Shown: positions 35,085 through 44,466, counted from the stretch's first letter. The stretch is 64,000 bases of DNA from Pseudomonadota bacterium (GCA_016705325.1 JADIYJ010000030.1:84265-148264), one strand, 5' to 3'. Numbers and translations are program-made. The notes: generated by a model from the letters alone, not told the origin.

Positions 35085-35947
35085 GTAGTAGCGGACAAAC
35101 GGGTGCGACTGGCAGCTGGCTCAGGCGACTGGCCAACTCGATCACGGGCGAGCCGCGCGATCTCGACGAACTCGCAGCCATCCTGGTCGAGGCCCGGGAA
35201 CGCGGGCTGATCGACGCCGACGTCCTGCAGATGCTGGAGTCCGTCCTGGAAGTATCCGAGATCCAGGTGCGCGACATCATGGTGCCGCGTTCGCAGATGG
35301 TCGTGATCAACCGCGACGAGCCGGTCGAAAAGATCCTGCCGGTCGTCATCGAATCGGGGCACTCGCGCTTTCCCGTCGTCGGCGAGGATCGCGACGAGGT
35401 GCAGGGCATCCTGCTCGCCAAGGACCTGCTGCGGTTCTTCGTCGAGGACCAGCGCGATGACTTCGACATCAAGGAATGCCTGCGTCCCGCGGTGTTCATT
35501 CCGGAGAGCAAGCGTCTCAACGTGCTGCTCAAGGAATTCCGCGTCACACACAACCACATGGCGATCGTCGTCGACGAATACGGCGGCGTGTCGGGCCTGC
35601 TCACGATCGAAGACGTGCTCGAGCAGATCGTGGGCGACATCGGCGACGAATACGATGTCGACGAGAGTGAGGGCATCCGCAAGGAAGCCGACCGCAGCTG
35701 GACGGTGCCTGCGCTCACGCGCATCGAGGACTTCAACCAGGCGTTCGGCACGCGGTTCTCCGACGAGGAATGCGACACCATCGGCGGCCTGATCCTGCAG
35801 GAACTGGGGCGGATGCCGCGCCGCGGCGAAGCCGTGCAGATCGGCGGGCTCGAACTGAAAGTGACCCGCGCGGACCGGCGCCGCATCGAGACCCTGCGTG
35901 TGACTTCGCCGCGCGACCTCGACATACGCCCGGCAGATGGCGGCTAG
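35081..35947 (+). CDS. corC: CorC/YbeX CBS-domain protein
   Basis: The 288-residue product starts with an acidic linker then two CBS domains (VRDIMVPRSQMVVINRDEPV and the VVDEYGGVSGLLTIEDVLEQ region), followed by a CorC_HlyC-type C-terminal domain. It is associated with magnesium/cobalt efflux and ribosome metabolism in E. coli. The ATG overlaps the ybeY stop, and the gene overlaps lnt by 11 bp. Confidence 0.95.
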   Translation: MSSSGQTGATGSWLRRLANSITGEPRDLDELAAILVEARERGLIDADVLQMLESVLEVSEIQVRDIMVPRSQMVVINRDEPVEKILPVVIESGHSRFPVVGEDRDEVQGILLAKDLLRFFVEDQRDDFDIKECLRPAVFIPESKRLNVLLKEFRVTHNHMAIVVDEYGGVSGLLTIEDVLEQIVGDIGDEYDVDESEGIRKEADRSWTVPALTRIEDFNQAFGTRFSDEECDTIGGLILQELGRMPRRGEAVQIGGLELKVTRADRRRIETLRVTSPRDLDIRPADGG

Positions 35948-37469
35948 CCGGATGGACGTCGCTGCCCGCCTGCGCGGCCTCCACGGCTGGGGGCGCTGGC
36001 TGGCGCCGCCGCTCGGCGGCCTGCTCGCGCTCGCCTTTGCTCCCCGCTCTCATTACCTGCTGGCCTTCGCGTGCCCGGCCGCCTTGTTCGTGCTCTGGCA
36101 TGGCGCGAGTCCGCGCGAAGCGGCGTGGCGCGGATTCCTGTTCACGGTCGGCACGTTCCTGGCGGGCACGTACTGGCTGTACCACAGCATCCATCTGGTC
36201 GGGCAGGCGCCCGTCTGGGTAGCTCTGCTGCTCATGCTCGGGCTCGTTGCGATCATGGGCGTCTACACCGCGATCGTCGGTTACGTCGGCGCGCGCTGGG
36301 CACCGGCCGGCGGGGCGCTGCGCTGGCTGTTGCTGCTGCCCGCGCTGTGGGTGCTCTCGGAGTGGATTCGCGGCTGGTTCCTGAGTGGATTTCCTTGGCT
36401 CGCGCTCGGGTACTCGCAGCTTGCGACACCGCTCCGTGGCTTTGCGCCGCTGCTCGGTGTGTACGGCGTGAGCCTCGCCGCCGCGGTTACCGCGGGTGCA
36501 CTGGCCGCTTTGCTGCTCGGCGAGCGCCGTGACCGAATCGTCGCTGCCGTCATCGTCCTGTGCGTGTGGGGCACCGGCAGCGCATTGACACGCATCGAAT
36601 GGACGGTGCCGCGTGGGGCACCGATCCGCGCCGCGCTGCTGCAGGGTGCCGTGCCACAGTCGATGAAATGGGCGGCAGACCAGCGCGCGCATACGATGCA
36701 GTTGTACGCGGACATGATGGTGCCGCACCTCGGCGCAGACGTCATCGTCTGGCCGGAATCGGCGATTCCAGCGCTCGAGGCAAACGTGCGCCCGTTTCTC
36801 GCACAGATGTCCGCGCTTGCAAACGAAAGCGGCTCATCGCTGCTGATGGGCCTGCTGCGGCGTGACGCAGCGACGGGTGCGTACTACAACTCGGTCGCGG
36901 CCTGGGCGCTGGAACAGCCGGTGCAGTGGTACGACAAGCGTCGACTTGTCCCCTTCGGCGAATTCTTCCCGGTGCCGCAGGCCGTGCGCGAGTGGTTGCG
37001 GCTCATGAACCTGCCGTATTCCGATTTCGAGCCGGGACGTGCCGATCCTGCGTCGCTGCGGGCCGCGGGCGAAACGTTCGCGCCGACCATCTGCTACGAA
37101 GATGCCTACGGTTCCGAGCAACTCGGGCTGGCCCGTCAGTCGACACTGCTCGTCAACGTCACCAACGACGCCTGGTTCGGCAACTCGACCGCGCCGCATC
37201 AGCACCTCGACATCAGCCGCATGCGCGCGCTCGAGAGCGGGCGCGCGATGCTGCGCGCGACCAACGACGGCGTCACTGCACTGATCGAGCACGACGGTTC
37301 GCTGCTCGGAACGCTGCCGCAGTTCCGGCCTGGCGTGCTCACGGGCGAAGTGCAGCCGCGAACGGGTCGCACGCCTTACGTGCGATTCGGCAACTGGCCC
37401 ATCCTTGCCGTGCTCTGGCTCGCACTCGCTGTCATCGTGGTGTCGTGCCGTCGGAGCAGCCGACGATGA
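35937..37469 (+). CDS. lnt: Apolipoprotein N-acyltransferase
   Basis: Lnt adds the third acyl chain to periplasmic lipoproteins. The 510-residue product has about six N-terminal membrane helices and a periplasmic nitrilase-fold domain with the catalytic triad Glu274 (WPESAIP), Lys334 (YDKRRLVPFGEF) and Cys386 (TICYEDAYG), plus a final C-terminal helix. A second ATG five codons in (35952) is an alternative start. It completes the ybeZ-ybeY-corC-lnt operon. Confidence 0.96.
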   Translation: MAASRMDVAARLRGLHGWGRWLAPPLGGLLALAFAPRSHYLLAFACPAALFVLWHGASPREAAWRGFLFTVGTFLAGTYWLYHSIHLVGQAPVWVALLLMLGLVAIMGVYTAIVGYVGARWAPAGGALRWLLLLPALWVLSEWIRGWFLSGFPWLALGYSQLATPLRGFAPLLGVYGVSLAAAVTAGALAALLLGERRDRIVAAVIVLCVWGTGSALTRIEWTVPRGAPIRAALLQGAVPQSMKWAADQRAHTMQLYADMMVPHLGADVIVWPESAIPALEANVRPFLAQMSALANESGSSLLMGLLRRDAATGAYYNSVAAWALEQPVQWYDKRRLVPFGEFFPVPQAVREWLRLMNLPYSDFEPGRADPASLRAAGETFAPTICYEDAYGSEQLGLARQSTLLVNVTNDAWFGNSTAPHQHLDISRMRALESGRAMLRATNDGVTALIEHDGSLLGTLPQFRPGVLTGEVQPRTGRTPYVRFGNWPILAVLWLALAVIVVSCRRSSRR

Positions 37470-38542
37470 GCGAACACCGCGGTGCGTTGACCGCCGAAGG
37501 CGAGCTGTACCCGTCGCCACGCCGCGCGCTCGATTACCTGGAGACCGTTCCGCCGGAACCCGGCCGCGCCATCGAGATCGGCGCCGGGCTGCGCTGGGCG
37601 CGCATTCCGCTGCCGATGGAGTTGAACCACATCAACGTGTGGCTGCTGCGGCACGAAGACGGCTGGATGCTGGTGGACACGGGCCTCGCTCACGATGTCT
37701 GCCGCGCGGCGTGGCACAACCTCGAGGCGCACGATCTCGAGGGTCGCGCACTGCGTCGGATCTTCGTCACGCACGATCATCCGGATCACATGGGTCTCTC
37801 GCGCTGGCTGCATGAGCGCCACGGCGCGCCAGTGTGGATGGCCGAGATCGGCCACCGTTCGACTGGCGACTTTCTTGCTGCGTCGCCAGACGCCTGGCGT
37901 GAGCGGCAGCTTGCATTTGTCAGGGCGCACGGCATGGAGGTAGAACTCGAGACGTTGCGCCGAACATCGCGCATGGAACACGGCGCCTGGTTTGGCGGCC
38001 TGCCGCCCCTGGCGCAGGCATCCGCCGGCGGTGAGCGAGTGCATGCCGCCGGCCGCGACTGGGACATCATCGAGACCGGCGGCCATTGCCGCGGGCACCT
38101 TTGCCTGTATGACGCGCAGAACCATGTTCTGATCGCCGGCGATCAGGTCCTGCCCACGATCTCACCCAACGTGAGCGTGCTGCCGTCGCGGCCGGATGCG
38201 AATCCGCTGCGTGAATTCCTGGAATCGCTCGCGCGGCTCGAGCACTGCGCGCCGGACACGCTCGTGCTGCCGTCCCATGGCCGGCCGTTCCGGGGGCTGC
38301 ACCGGCGCATCGAGGTGCTGCGCTCGCACCATCTCCAGCAACTGGAGAGCCTGCGACGGGTCTGCCGTGAGCCGCAAGTGGCCTACGGGCTGCTGCCGGT
38401 CATGTACGGGCGTCCGCTGCGCGGCAATCACCGCTTCCTGGCGCTCGGCGAAGCCGTCGCGCACCTGAATTGCCTTTGGCACGCAGGCGATCTCGAGCGT
38501 ACCGTGGACGACGCCGGCCGTATCCATTTCTCGGCTGGCTGA
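37466..38542 (+). CDS. Metallo-beta-lactamase-fold hydrolase
   Basis: The ATG overlaps the lnt stop (ATGA), giving 358 residues. The MBL zinc signature THDHPDHMG is near residues 99-107, and later ligands appear in GGHCRGH, IAGDQVLP and LPSHGRPF. It resembles broad-specificity MBL hydrolases with a C-terminal helical extension, but the substrate cannot be told. The tight overlap suggests co-expression with lnt. Confidence 0.85.
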   Translation: MSEHRGALTAEGELYPSPRRALDYLETVPPEPGRAIEIGAGLRWARIPLPMELNHINVWLLRHEDGWMLVDTGLAHDVCRAAWHNLEAHDLEGRALRRIFVTHDHPDHMGLSRWLHERHGAPVWMAEIGHRSTGDFLAASPDAWRERQLAFVRAHGMEVELETLRRTSRMEHGAWFGGLPPLAQASAGGERVHAAGRDWDIIETGGHCRGHLCLYDAQNHVLIAGDQVLPTISPNVSVLPSRPDANPLREFLESLARLEHCAPDTLVLPSHGRPFRGLHRRIEVLRSHHLQQLESLRRVCREPQVAYGLLPVMYGRPLRGNHRFLALGEAVAHLNCLWHAGDLERTVDDAGRIHFSAG

Positions 38543-38552
38543 GGGAACTGGC

Positions 38553-38996
38553 ATGGAATTGTCCGCAGCGACGGTCTGGTGGGTGCTGGCAGGAATCGCG
38601 GTCGCAGTGGAACTGTCCACCGGCACCTTCTACATGTTGATGCTGGCGCTCGGCCTCGCGGCCGGAGCGATCGCGAGCCACGTCGGCTTCGGCGTGCCGC
38701 TGCAGATCGTCGCCGCGGCTGCGGTCGCCGGTGGCGGGACTGCGTTCTGGCGCTGGCGCCGCACGCGCGAGGCGCCAGCGCTGCCTGCAGCAAGCAATCG
38801 CGACGTCAATCTCGATATCGGTGAGCGCGTGTTCGTGCACGAATGGTCCCCGAATCGGACGGCGCGGGTACAGTATCGAGGCTCGCCCTGGGAAGCACGG
38901 CTGGCGCCGGGCGCGCCAGCCGCGGCCGGCGAGCATCTCGTGAGCGCAGTGGAAGGCAACTGGCTCGTGCTCGAGCCCGCTGCTCCGCGGCAATGA
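38553..38996 (+). CDS. NfeD-like membrane protein
   Basis: The 147-residue product has two or three hydrophobic helices in its first 75 residues and a C-terminal OB-like domain (GERVFVHEWSPNRTARVQYR). NfeD proteins are partners of SPFH/stomatin proteins in membrane microdomains. The next gene is an SPFH protein, which makes the assignment stronger than sequence alone. Confidence 0.82.
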   Translation: MELSAATVWWVLAGIAVAVELSTGTFYMLMLALGLAAGAIASHVGFGVPLQIVAAAAVAGGGTAFWRWRRTREAPALPAASNRDVNLDIGERVFVHEWSPNRTARVQYRGSPWEARLAPGAPAAAGEHLVSAVEGNWLVLEPAAPRQ

Positions 38997-39037
38997 CCGG
39001 CAACGCAATCGACTTCAGGAAAGGGGCGGACTGATCA

Positions 39038-39940
39038 ATGGAAATCGCACTCGTACTCGCAGTCATCGCGATCATATTCGTCATGAAGACGATCAAGATC
39101 GTGCCGCAGCAGCACGCCTGGGTCGTCGAGCGGCTCGGCAAGTACGATCGAACGCTGACGCCCGGGCTCAGCTTCGTGGTCCCGTTCATCGAGCGCGTCG
39201 CCTACAGGCACTCGCTCAAGGAAGTTCCGCTCGACGTGCCGAGCCAGGTCTGCATCACCAAGGACAACACGCAGCTGCAGGTCGACGGCATCATCTACTT
39301 CCAGGTTACGGACCCGATGCGGGCCAGTTACGGTTCGAGCAATTACGTGCTTGCGATCACCCAGCTGGCGCAGACGCTGCTGCGTTCGGTGATCGGCAAG
39401 ATGGAACTCGACAAGACCTTCGAGGAGCGCGACGCGATCAACGCCTCGGTCGTCAGCGCGCTGGACGAGGCCGCGGCCAACTGGGGCGTCAAGGTGCTGC
39501 GCTACGAAATCAAGGACCTCACGCCGCCACAGGAGATCCTGCGCTCGATGCAGGCGCAGATCACGGCCGAGCGCGAGAAGCGTGCGCTGATCGCGGCCTC
39601 GGAAGGGCGCAAGCAGGAACAGATCAACATCGCCACCGGCGAGCGCGAGGCCTCCATCGCGCGTTCCGAGGGCGAACGCCAGGCCGAGATCAACAAGGCC
39701 CAGGGCGAGGCGGCGGCGATCGTGGCCGTGGCGGATGCGACGGCGGATGCGATCCGCAAGGTGGCCCAGGCGATCCAGTCGCCGGGCGGCGTGCAGGCGG
39801 TGCAGCTCAAGGTGGCCGAGAAGGCCGTGGAGGCCTATGGCCAGCTGGCACAGAAGAACAACACCATGATCGTGCCGGGCAACATGACCGAGGTTTCGGC
39901 GCTGATTGGCACCGCGATGGCGCTGATGAAGAAGGGGTAG
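39038..39940 (+). CDS. SPFH/stomatin-family protein (QmcA-like)
   Basis: The 300-residue product starts with one N-terminal membrane helix and the SPFH segment ending RTLTPGLSFVVPFIERVAY. A long coiled-coil region of the type AEREKRALIAASEGRKQ and a C-terminal PGNMTEVSAL follow. Such proteins assemble into inner-membrane rings and can bind FtsH. It pairs with the NfeD-like gene, 41 bp upstream. A GGAAAGGGG ribosome-binding site precedes the ATG. Confidence 0.92.
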   Translation: MEIALVLAVIAIIFVMKTIKIVPQQHAWVVERLGKYDRTLTPGLSFVVPFIERVAYRHSLKEVPLDVPSQVCITKDNTQLQVDGIIYFQVTDPMRASYGSSNYVLAITQLAQTLLRSVIGKMELDKTFEERDAINASVVSALDEAAANWGVKVLRYEIKDLTPPQEILRSMQAQITAEREKRALIAASEGRKQEQINIATGEREASIARSEGERQAEINKAQGEAAAIVAVADATADAIRKVAQAIQSPGGVQAVQLKVAEKAVEAYGQLAQKNNTMIVPGNMTEVSALIGTAMALMKKG

Positions 39941-40250
39941 GAAGGGGAGGAAGGGCGGAAGGGCGGAAGGGGAGGAAGGGGCGGAAGGGGAGGAAGGGCC
40001 GGAAGCGCCGATCCTTCCTATCCTTCCTATCCTTCCTATCCTTCCTATCCTTCCTATCCTTCCTATCCTTCCTGTCCTTCCTGTCCTTCCTGTCCTTCCT
40101 GTCCTTCCTGTCCTTCCTGTCCTTCCTGTCCTTCCTGTTCCTGTCCTTCCTGTCCCCCTCCTTCCTTCCTGTCTTTCCTGTCGGCCTTCAGTCCTTCCCC
40201 CTTCCTCCCCTTCCTCCCCTTCCTCCCCCTTCCGCACCCCTCCTAACCCC
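39941..40250. repeat. Purine/pyrimidine low-complexity tract before leuS
   Basis: Directly after the SPFH stop, about 70 bp are built from GGAAGGGG/GGCGGAAGG variants. They switch at about 40000 to about 240 bp of the complementary TCCTTCC-type pyrimidine sequence. The purine-then-pyrimidine order means the transcript could fold back on itself over a long distance, and the DNA has strand asymmetry suited to triplex or slipped structures. No gene is supported here; frames through it translate to simple repeats only. Confidence 0.85.
40012..40137 (+). repeat. Fourteen tandem copies of a 9-bp unit
   Basis: Six units of TCCTTCCTA (40012-40065) are followed without interruption by eight units of TCCTTCCTG (40066-40137). 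The array then decays into irregular TTCCTG and TCCTTCC pieces. Unit identity is perfect within each block, and the single A-to-G change is shared by all eight later units. This points to recent expansion. It lies 170 bp upstream of the leuS start. Confidence 0.9.
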
Positions 40251-40306
40251 TGACTTCACCGGTCCAGTATCCTGTGCAGTCCGCCACCCGCCTCATCCGG
40301 TCGACC

Positions 40307-42742
40307 ATGCAGGAACGTTACGAACCGTCCGTCCTCGAGCCGCAAGCCCAGGCCTTCTGGGACGGCAATGGCAGCTTTGCCGTCGCCGAGGACCCGTCCC
40401 GCCCGAAGTACTACTGTCTCTGCATGTTCCCGTACCCGAGCGGGCGCCTGCACATGGGACACGTTCGCAACTACACGATCGGCGACGTGATCACGCGCTA
40501 CATGCGCATGCAGGGTTACAACGTGCTGCAGCCGATGGGCTGGGACGCGTTCGGCCTGCCCGCCGAGAACGCCGCGATGGCGAACGGCGTGCCGCCTGCG
40601 AAGTGGACGTACGACAACATCGCGTACATGAAGCGACAGCTGAAGTCGCTCGGGTTCGGCATCGACTGGTCGCGTGAAGTCGCCACCTGCAAGCCCGACT
40701 ACTACCGCTGGAACCAGTGGCTGTTCCTGCGGATGCTCGAGAAGGGCATCGCCTACCGCAAGACCGGCACGGTCAACTGGGACCCGGTGGACCAGACCGT
40801 GCTCGCCAACGAGCAGGTGATCGACGGCCGCGGCTGGCGCTCCGGCGCGCTGGTCGAGAAGCGCGAGATCCCGATGTACTACCTCGGCATCACGAAGTAC
40901 GCCGACGACCTGCTCGGCGCGCTGGACGACATGCCGGGCTGGCCCGAGCGCGTGCGGCTGATGCAGGAGAACTGGATCGGCCGCTCCGAGGGCCTCGAGA
41001 TCGAGTTCGACGTCGAAGGCGGCGGCACGCTCGGCATCTACACGACGCGTCCGGATACGCTGCTCGGCGTTACCTACATGGCCGTCGCCGCCGAGCATCC
41101 GCTCGCGCAGCGTGCCGCGCAGGACAACCCCGACCTGCAGCAGTTCATCGCCGAGTGCCAGCGCAACGGCGTCACCGAAGCCGCGCTCGAGACGATGGAA
41201 AAGCGCGGCATGCCGCTCGGCATCCACGCCATCCACCCGATCAGCGGCGAGCGCATCCCGGTGTGGGTCGCCAATTTCGTGCTGATGGGTTACGGCACCG
41301 GCGCGGTGATGGCCGTCCCGGCGCACGACCAGCGCGACTACGAGTTTGCGCGTCGTTACGGCCTGCGCATCCATCAAGTCGTGCGGCCGGCCGACGGCTC
41401 GCTCGCCCGCATCGACGAGGAGGCGTACCTCGAGCACGGCACGCTGATCAATTCCGGGCAGTTCGACGGCCTCGACTTCGACGAGGCATTTGACGCGTTC
41501 GCGAAGCTGTTCGAGGCGCAGGGTCGGGTGCCCGACGGCAGCGGCAATCCGCTCGGCAAGGACGCAAAGTTCCTCGAGTGCCAATGCCCGAAGTGTGGCA
41601 AGCCGGCGCGTCGCGAAACGGACACGATGGACACGTTCGTCGATTCGTCCTGGTACTACTTCCGCTACGCGAGCGCGAACAATGACGGCGCCATGGTCGA
41701 CGAGCGTGCGAGGTACTGGATGCCCGTCGACCAGTACATCGGCGGCATCGAGCACGCGATCCTGCACCTGCTGTATTCGCGCTTCTGGACGCGCGTGATG
41801 CGCGAGCTCGGCCTGACGCAGGTCGAGGAGCCGTTCGCCAACCTGCTCACGCAGGGCATGGTGTTGAACCAGATCTATTTCCGCAAGCCGGCGGAAGGCC
41901 GCATCGTCTACTACAACCCGGCCGACGTGGACGTGGTGCTCGACGACAAGGGCGCGCCGGTCGGAGCCGTGTTGCGGGCCGACGGCCAGCCGGTCGAGGC
42001 GTCCGGCATCGGCACGATGTCGAAGTCGAAGAACAACGGCGTCGATCCGCAGTCGCTGGTCGAGACCTACGGCGCGGATACCGCGCGCCTGTTCATGATG
42101 TTCGCGGCGCCGCCGGAGCAGTCGCTCGAATGGAGCGACGAGGGCGTCGAAGGCGCGTTCCGTTTCATGAAGCGGCTGTGGAAGGCCGTGCACCAGCACG
42201 TGCAGGGCGGCTCGTCAGCGGCGGCGCTCGACCGGGCGGCGCTATCGCCTGCGCAGCGCGACATTCGACGCCAGGTGCACGAGACCCTGCGCAAGATCAC
42301 GCACGACATCGGCACCCGGCGCACGTTCAACACCGCAATCGCCGCGGTGATGGAGCTCATGAACGCGCTGGCGAAGTTCGACGACCGCAGCAGCCAGGGC
42401 CGCGCTGTCATGCAGGAAGCGCTCGAGATCGTGGTGCTGGGCCTGGCGCCGGTAGTGCCACACGCCTGCCATGCCTTGTGGCGCGAGCTTGGCCACGCCG
42501 GTGCCGTCATCGACGAGCGCTGGCCGCAAGTCGACACTGCGGCGCTGGTGCGCGATGCCATCGAAGTCGTGGTGCAGGTGAACGGCAAGCTGCGCGGGCG
42601 CGTCACGGTGGCGGCGGGCGCCGACGAGGCGACCGTGCGTGAAGCGGCCCTGGCCGACGTGGGCGTGCTCAGGTACATCGAAGGCAAGCCGATCCGCAAG
42701 TTCGTGTACGTGCGCGGCAAGCTGGCGAACGTGGTCGTATGA
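40307..42742 (+). CDS. leuS: Leucyl-tRNA synthetase
   Basis: This class I synthetase charges tRNA-Leu. The 811-residue product has the HIGH-type motif HMGH (49-52), the KMSKS-type motif MSKSK (571-575) and an editing domain (CP1) between them, including TTRPDTLLGVTYMAVA. A GTG 11 codons upstream (40274) is possible, but the ATG at 40307 gives the family start MQERYEPSVLEPQAQAFW. The stop overlaps lptE. Confidence 0.97.
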   Translation: MQERYEPSVLEPQAQAFWDGNGSFAVAEDPSRPKYYCLCMFPYPSGRLHMGHVRNYTIGDVITRYMRMQGYNVLQPMGWDAFGLPAENAAMANGVPPAKWTYDNIAYMKRQLKSLGFGIDWSREVATCKPDYYRWNQWLFLRMLEKGIAYRKTGTVNWDPVDQTVLANEQVIDGRGWRSGALVEKREIPMYYLGITKYADDLLGALDDMPGWPERVRLMQENWIGRSEGLEIEFDVEGGGTLGIYTTRPDTLLGVTYMAVAAEHPLAQRAAQDNPDLQQFIAECQRNGVTEAALETMEKRGMPLGIHAIHPISGERIPVWVANFVLMGYGTGAVMAVPAHDQRDYEFARRYGLRIHQVVRPADGSLARIDEEAYLEHGTLINSGQFDGLDFDEAFDAFAKLFEAQGRVPDGSGNPLGKDAKFLECQCPKCGKPARRETDTMDTFVDSSWYYFRYASANNDGAMVDERARYWMPVDQYIGGIEHAILHLLYSRFWTRVMRELGLTQVEEPFANLLTQGMVLNQIYFRKPAEGRIVYYNPADVDVVLDDKGAPVGAVLRADGQPVEASGIGTMSKSKNNGVDPQSLVETYGADTARLFMMFAAPPEQSLEWSDEGVEGAFRFMKRLWKAVHQHVQGGSSAAALDRAALSPAQRDIRRQVHETLRKITHDIGTRRTFNTAIAAVMELMNALAKFDDRSSQGRAVMQEALEIVVLGLAPVVPHACHALWRELGHAGAVIDERWPQVDTAALVRDAIEVVVQVNGKLRGRVTVAAGADEATVREAALADVGVLRYIEGKPIRKFVYVRGKLANVVV

Positions 42743-43227
42743 ACGCCCTGCGCGCGACGCTGGTGTTGCTCGTCGCCGCATTCCTGCTGGCGGGTTGCGG
42801 TTTCCACCTGCAGGGAAGCGGCTCGCTGCCGGAGGGAATGCGCAAGTTCTACGTGATCACGGCCGACCAGGTCACGCCCTTTGCGGTGGAGCTGCGCCGG
42901 GCCATCGAGCGTTCAGGCGGCCAGCTGACGAGCACAGCGGCGGAAGCGGACACGGTCGTGCGTATCCAGCGCGATCGCAGCGGGCGGCGTGTGCTCTCGG
43001 TCTCCACGCGCAACACGCCGCAGGAATTCGAGATCTTCTACCTGATCGAGTACTCGGTGGACCGCGGCGGCAAGGAAGTGCTCGAGTTGCAGCCGCTCGA
43101 GATGATCCGCAACCTGAGCTTCGACGAGACGCAGCTGCTCGCGAAAGACCGCGAGGAGGTCATCATCCGCGAGGCGATGGCGCGCGATCTCGCCGTGCTG
43201 GTGACGCGCCGGCTCGAGTCGCTCTGA
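42739..43227 (+). CDS. lptE: LPS-assembly lipoprotein LptE
   Basis: LptE is the outer-membrane lipoprotein that plugs the LptD LPS translocon. The 162-residue precursor has a lipobox LLAGC near residue 18, followed by GFHLQGSGSLPEGMRKF, the LptE N-terminal segment. It starts at the ATG overlapping the leuS stop, the normal leuS-lptE-holA neighbourhood, here interrupted by pip. Confidence 0.92.
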   Translation: MNALRATLVLLVAAFLLAGCGFHLQGSGSLPEGMRKFYVITADQVTPFAVELRRAIERSGGQLTSTAAEADTVVRIQRDRSGRRVLSVSTRNTPQEFEIFYLIEYSVDRGGKEVLELQPLEMIRNLSFDETQLLAKDREEVIIREAMARDLAVLVTRRLESL

Positions 43228-43254
43228 CTGCTTCAGATCGATCCAGGCACGCTG

Positions 43255-44214
43255 TCACCGCGCGAATCGATCGGTCGCCGACACGAGCTCGTGCGTGTTG
43301 CCGGCCTCCAGCGCCGAATGTCCCGCGTCGGGAACCACGCGGAAGTCGGCTTCCGGCCACGCCTTGTGCAGGTCCCACGCGCTGCGCATCGGGCACACGA
43401 CGTCGTAGCGGCCCTGCACGATCACGGCCGGGATCTTGCGGATCCTGCGCACGCCCCGCAGCAACTGGCTTTCGTCGTCGAAGAACCCCTGGTTGACGAA
43501 GTAGTGGCATTCGATGCGGGCCACGGCGATGGCGAAGTCGTCGGAATTCCACGCCGCGATATTCTGCTGGTTGACGAGCAGGTAACTCGTCGCGGCCTCC
43601 CACTCGGCCCACGCCTTTGCGGCCTTGAGCTGCACCGCACGACTGCGGCTGGTCAGCCGCTTGTAGAACGCGCCGACCAGGTCGCCCCGTTCCGCTGGTG
43701 GAATCGCTGCGACGTAATTGGCCCAGTGATCCGGGAAGATCGCGCTCGCGCCGTGCTGGTAAAACCAGTGAATCTCCCAGTCGCGCAGCATGAAGATGCC
43801 GCGCAGCACGAGTTCGGTCACGCGCTTCGGGTGCGCCTGCGCGTAGGCGAGCGACAACGTCGAGCCCCACGAGCCGCCGAACACGAGCCAGCGCTCGACG
43901 CCCAGGTGCTGGCGCAATGCCTCCATGTCCGCGACGAGATGCTGCGTCGTGTTGTCGACCAGGCTCGCGTGCGGCTTGCTGCGGCCGCAACCGCGCTGGT
44001 CGAACAGCACGATCCGGTACCTGCGCGGGTCGAAGAAGCGACGGGACGACTCGCCCGCGCCGGCCCCCGGTCCGCCGTGCACGAACACCGCCGGCTTCCC
44101 CTGCGGATTGCCGCATTCTTCCCAGTAGATCTCGTGTTCCGACGAGACGCGCAGCCAGCCGCTGCGGTACGGCTTGATGGCGGGATACAGGGTGCGGCGG
44201 GCGGAGGAGGCCAT
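43255..44214 (-). CDS. pip: Proline iminopeptidase
   Basis: This alpha/beta-hydrolase removes N-terminal proline. The 319-residue product has the oxyanion HGGPGAG motif, the nucleophile elbow GGSWGSTLSLAYA and the DAGHSA catalytic-histidine segment. It lies on the minus strand, inserted between lptE (convergent, 27 bp) and holA (divergent), which in relatives are usually adjacent. Confidence 0.95.
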   Translation of the reverse strand: MASSARRTLYPAIKPYRSGWLRVSSEHEIYWEECGNPQGKPAVFVHGGPGAGAGESSRRFFDPRRYRIVLFDQRGCGRSKPHASLVDNTTQHLVADMEALRQHLGVERWLVFGGSWGSTLSLAYAQAHPKRVTELVLRGIFMLRDWEIHWFYQHGASAIFPDHWANYVAAIPPAERGDLVGAFYKRLTSRSRAVQLKAAKAWAEWEAATSYLLVNQQNIAAWNSDDFAIAVARIECHYFVNQGFFDDESQLLRGVRRIRKIPAVIVQGRYDVVCPMRSAWDLHKAWPEADFRVVPDAGHSALEAGNTHELVSATDRFAR

Positions 44215-44263
44215 GGGTCGATACCGTGCGGGCGGTCAGTGCGGGGAATATAGCGGAGAGGGG

Positions 44264-44459
44264 GGTAGGGAAGGGCGGGAAGGGCAGGAAGGGTAGGAAG
44301 GGTAGGAAGGGAGGAAGGGTAGGAAGGGCAGGAAGGGAGGAAGGGAGGAAGAGAGGAAGGGTAGGAAGGGCAGGAAGGGTAGGAAGTGCTTTCCCGCTGA
44401 GTGTCTTGACCTTCCGCCCTTCCTCCCCTTCCTGCCCTTCCCCCCCTCCCCCTTCCCCT
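44264..44459. repeat. Second purine/pyrimidine simple-repeat tract, between pip and holA
   Basis: About 130 bp of GGAAGGGTA/GGAAGGGCA-type purine repeats (to about 44390) is followed by a short mixed spacer and about 50 bp of CCTTCC/CCCTTCC pyrimidine repeats. The order and theme match the tract before leuS, but the units are shorter and less regular. It fills most of the 323-bp divergent intergenic region; no gene is supported. Confidence 0.8.
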
Positions 44460-44460
44460 C

Positions 44461-44466
44461 TATAAT
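44461..44466 (+). promoter_or_regulatory. Possible -10 box for holA
   Basis: TATAAT lies directly after the pyrimidine tract, 71 bp before the holA start codon. No matching -35 box is found at 16-18 bp; the nearest TTGACC is about 50 bp upstream. The promoter may rely on the tract or on an activator, or the box may be chance. Confidence 0.45.

Noticed and set aside
40012..40137. CRISPR array
   Set aside because: The units are 9 bp, directly adjacent and without spacers; no cas genes are nearby.
39035..40237. Minus-strand frame with GRTGRTG-type repeats
   Set aside because: The repeat is the translation of the 9-bp DNA array and the rest is antisense to the SPFH gene.
40256..42199. Minus-strand open frame of 647 codons opposite leuS
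   Set aside because: Antisense to an intact synthetase gene; no family and composition typical of shadow frames.
44404..44466. Full sigma70 promoter for holA using TTGACC at 44405
   Set aside because: The spacing to TATAAT is about 50 bp, far from the usual 16-18 bp.
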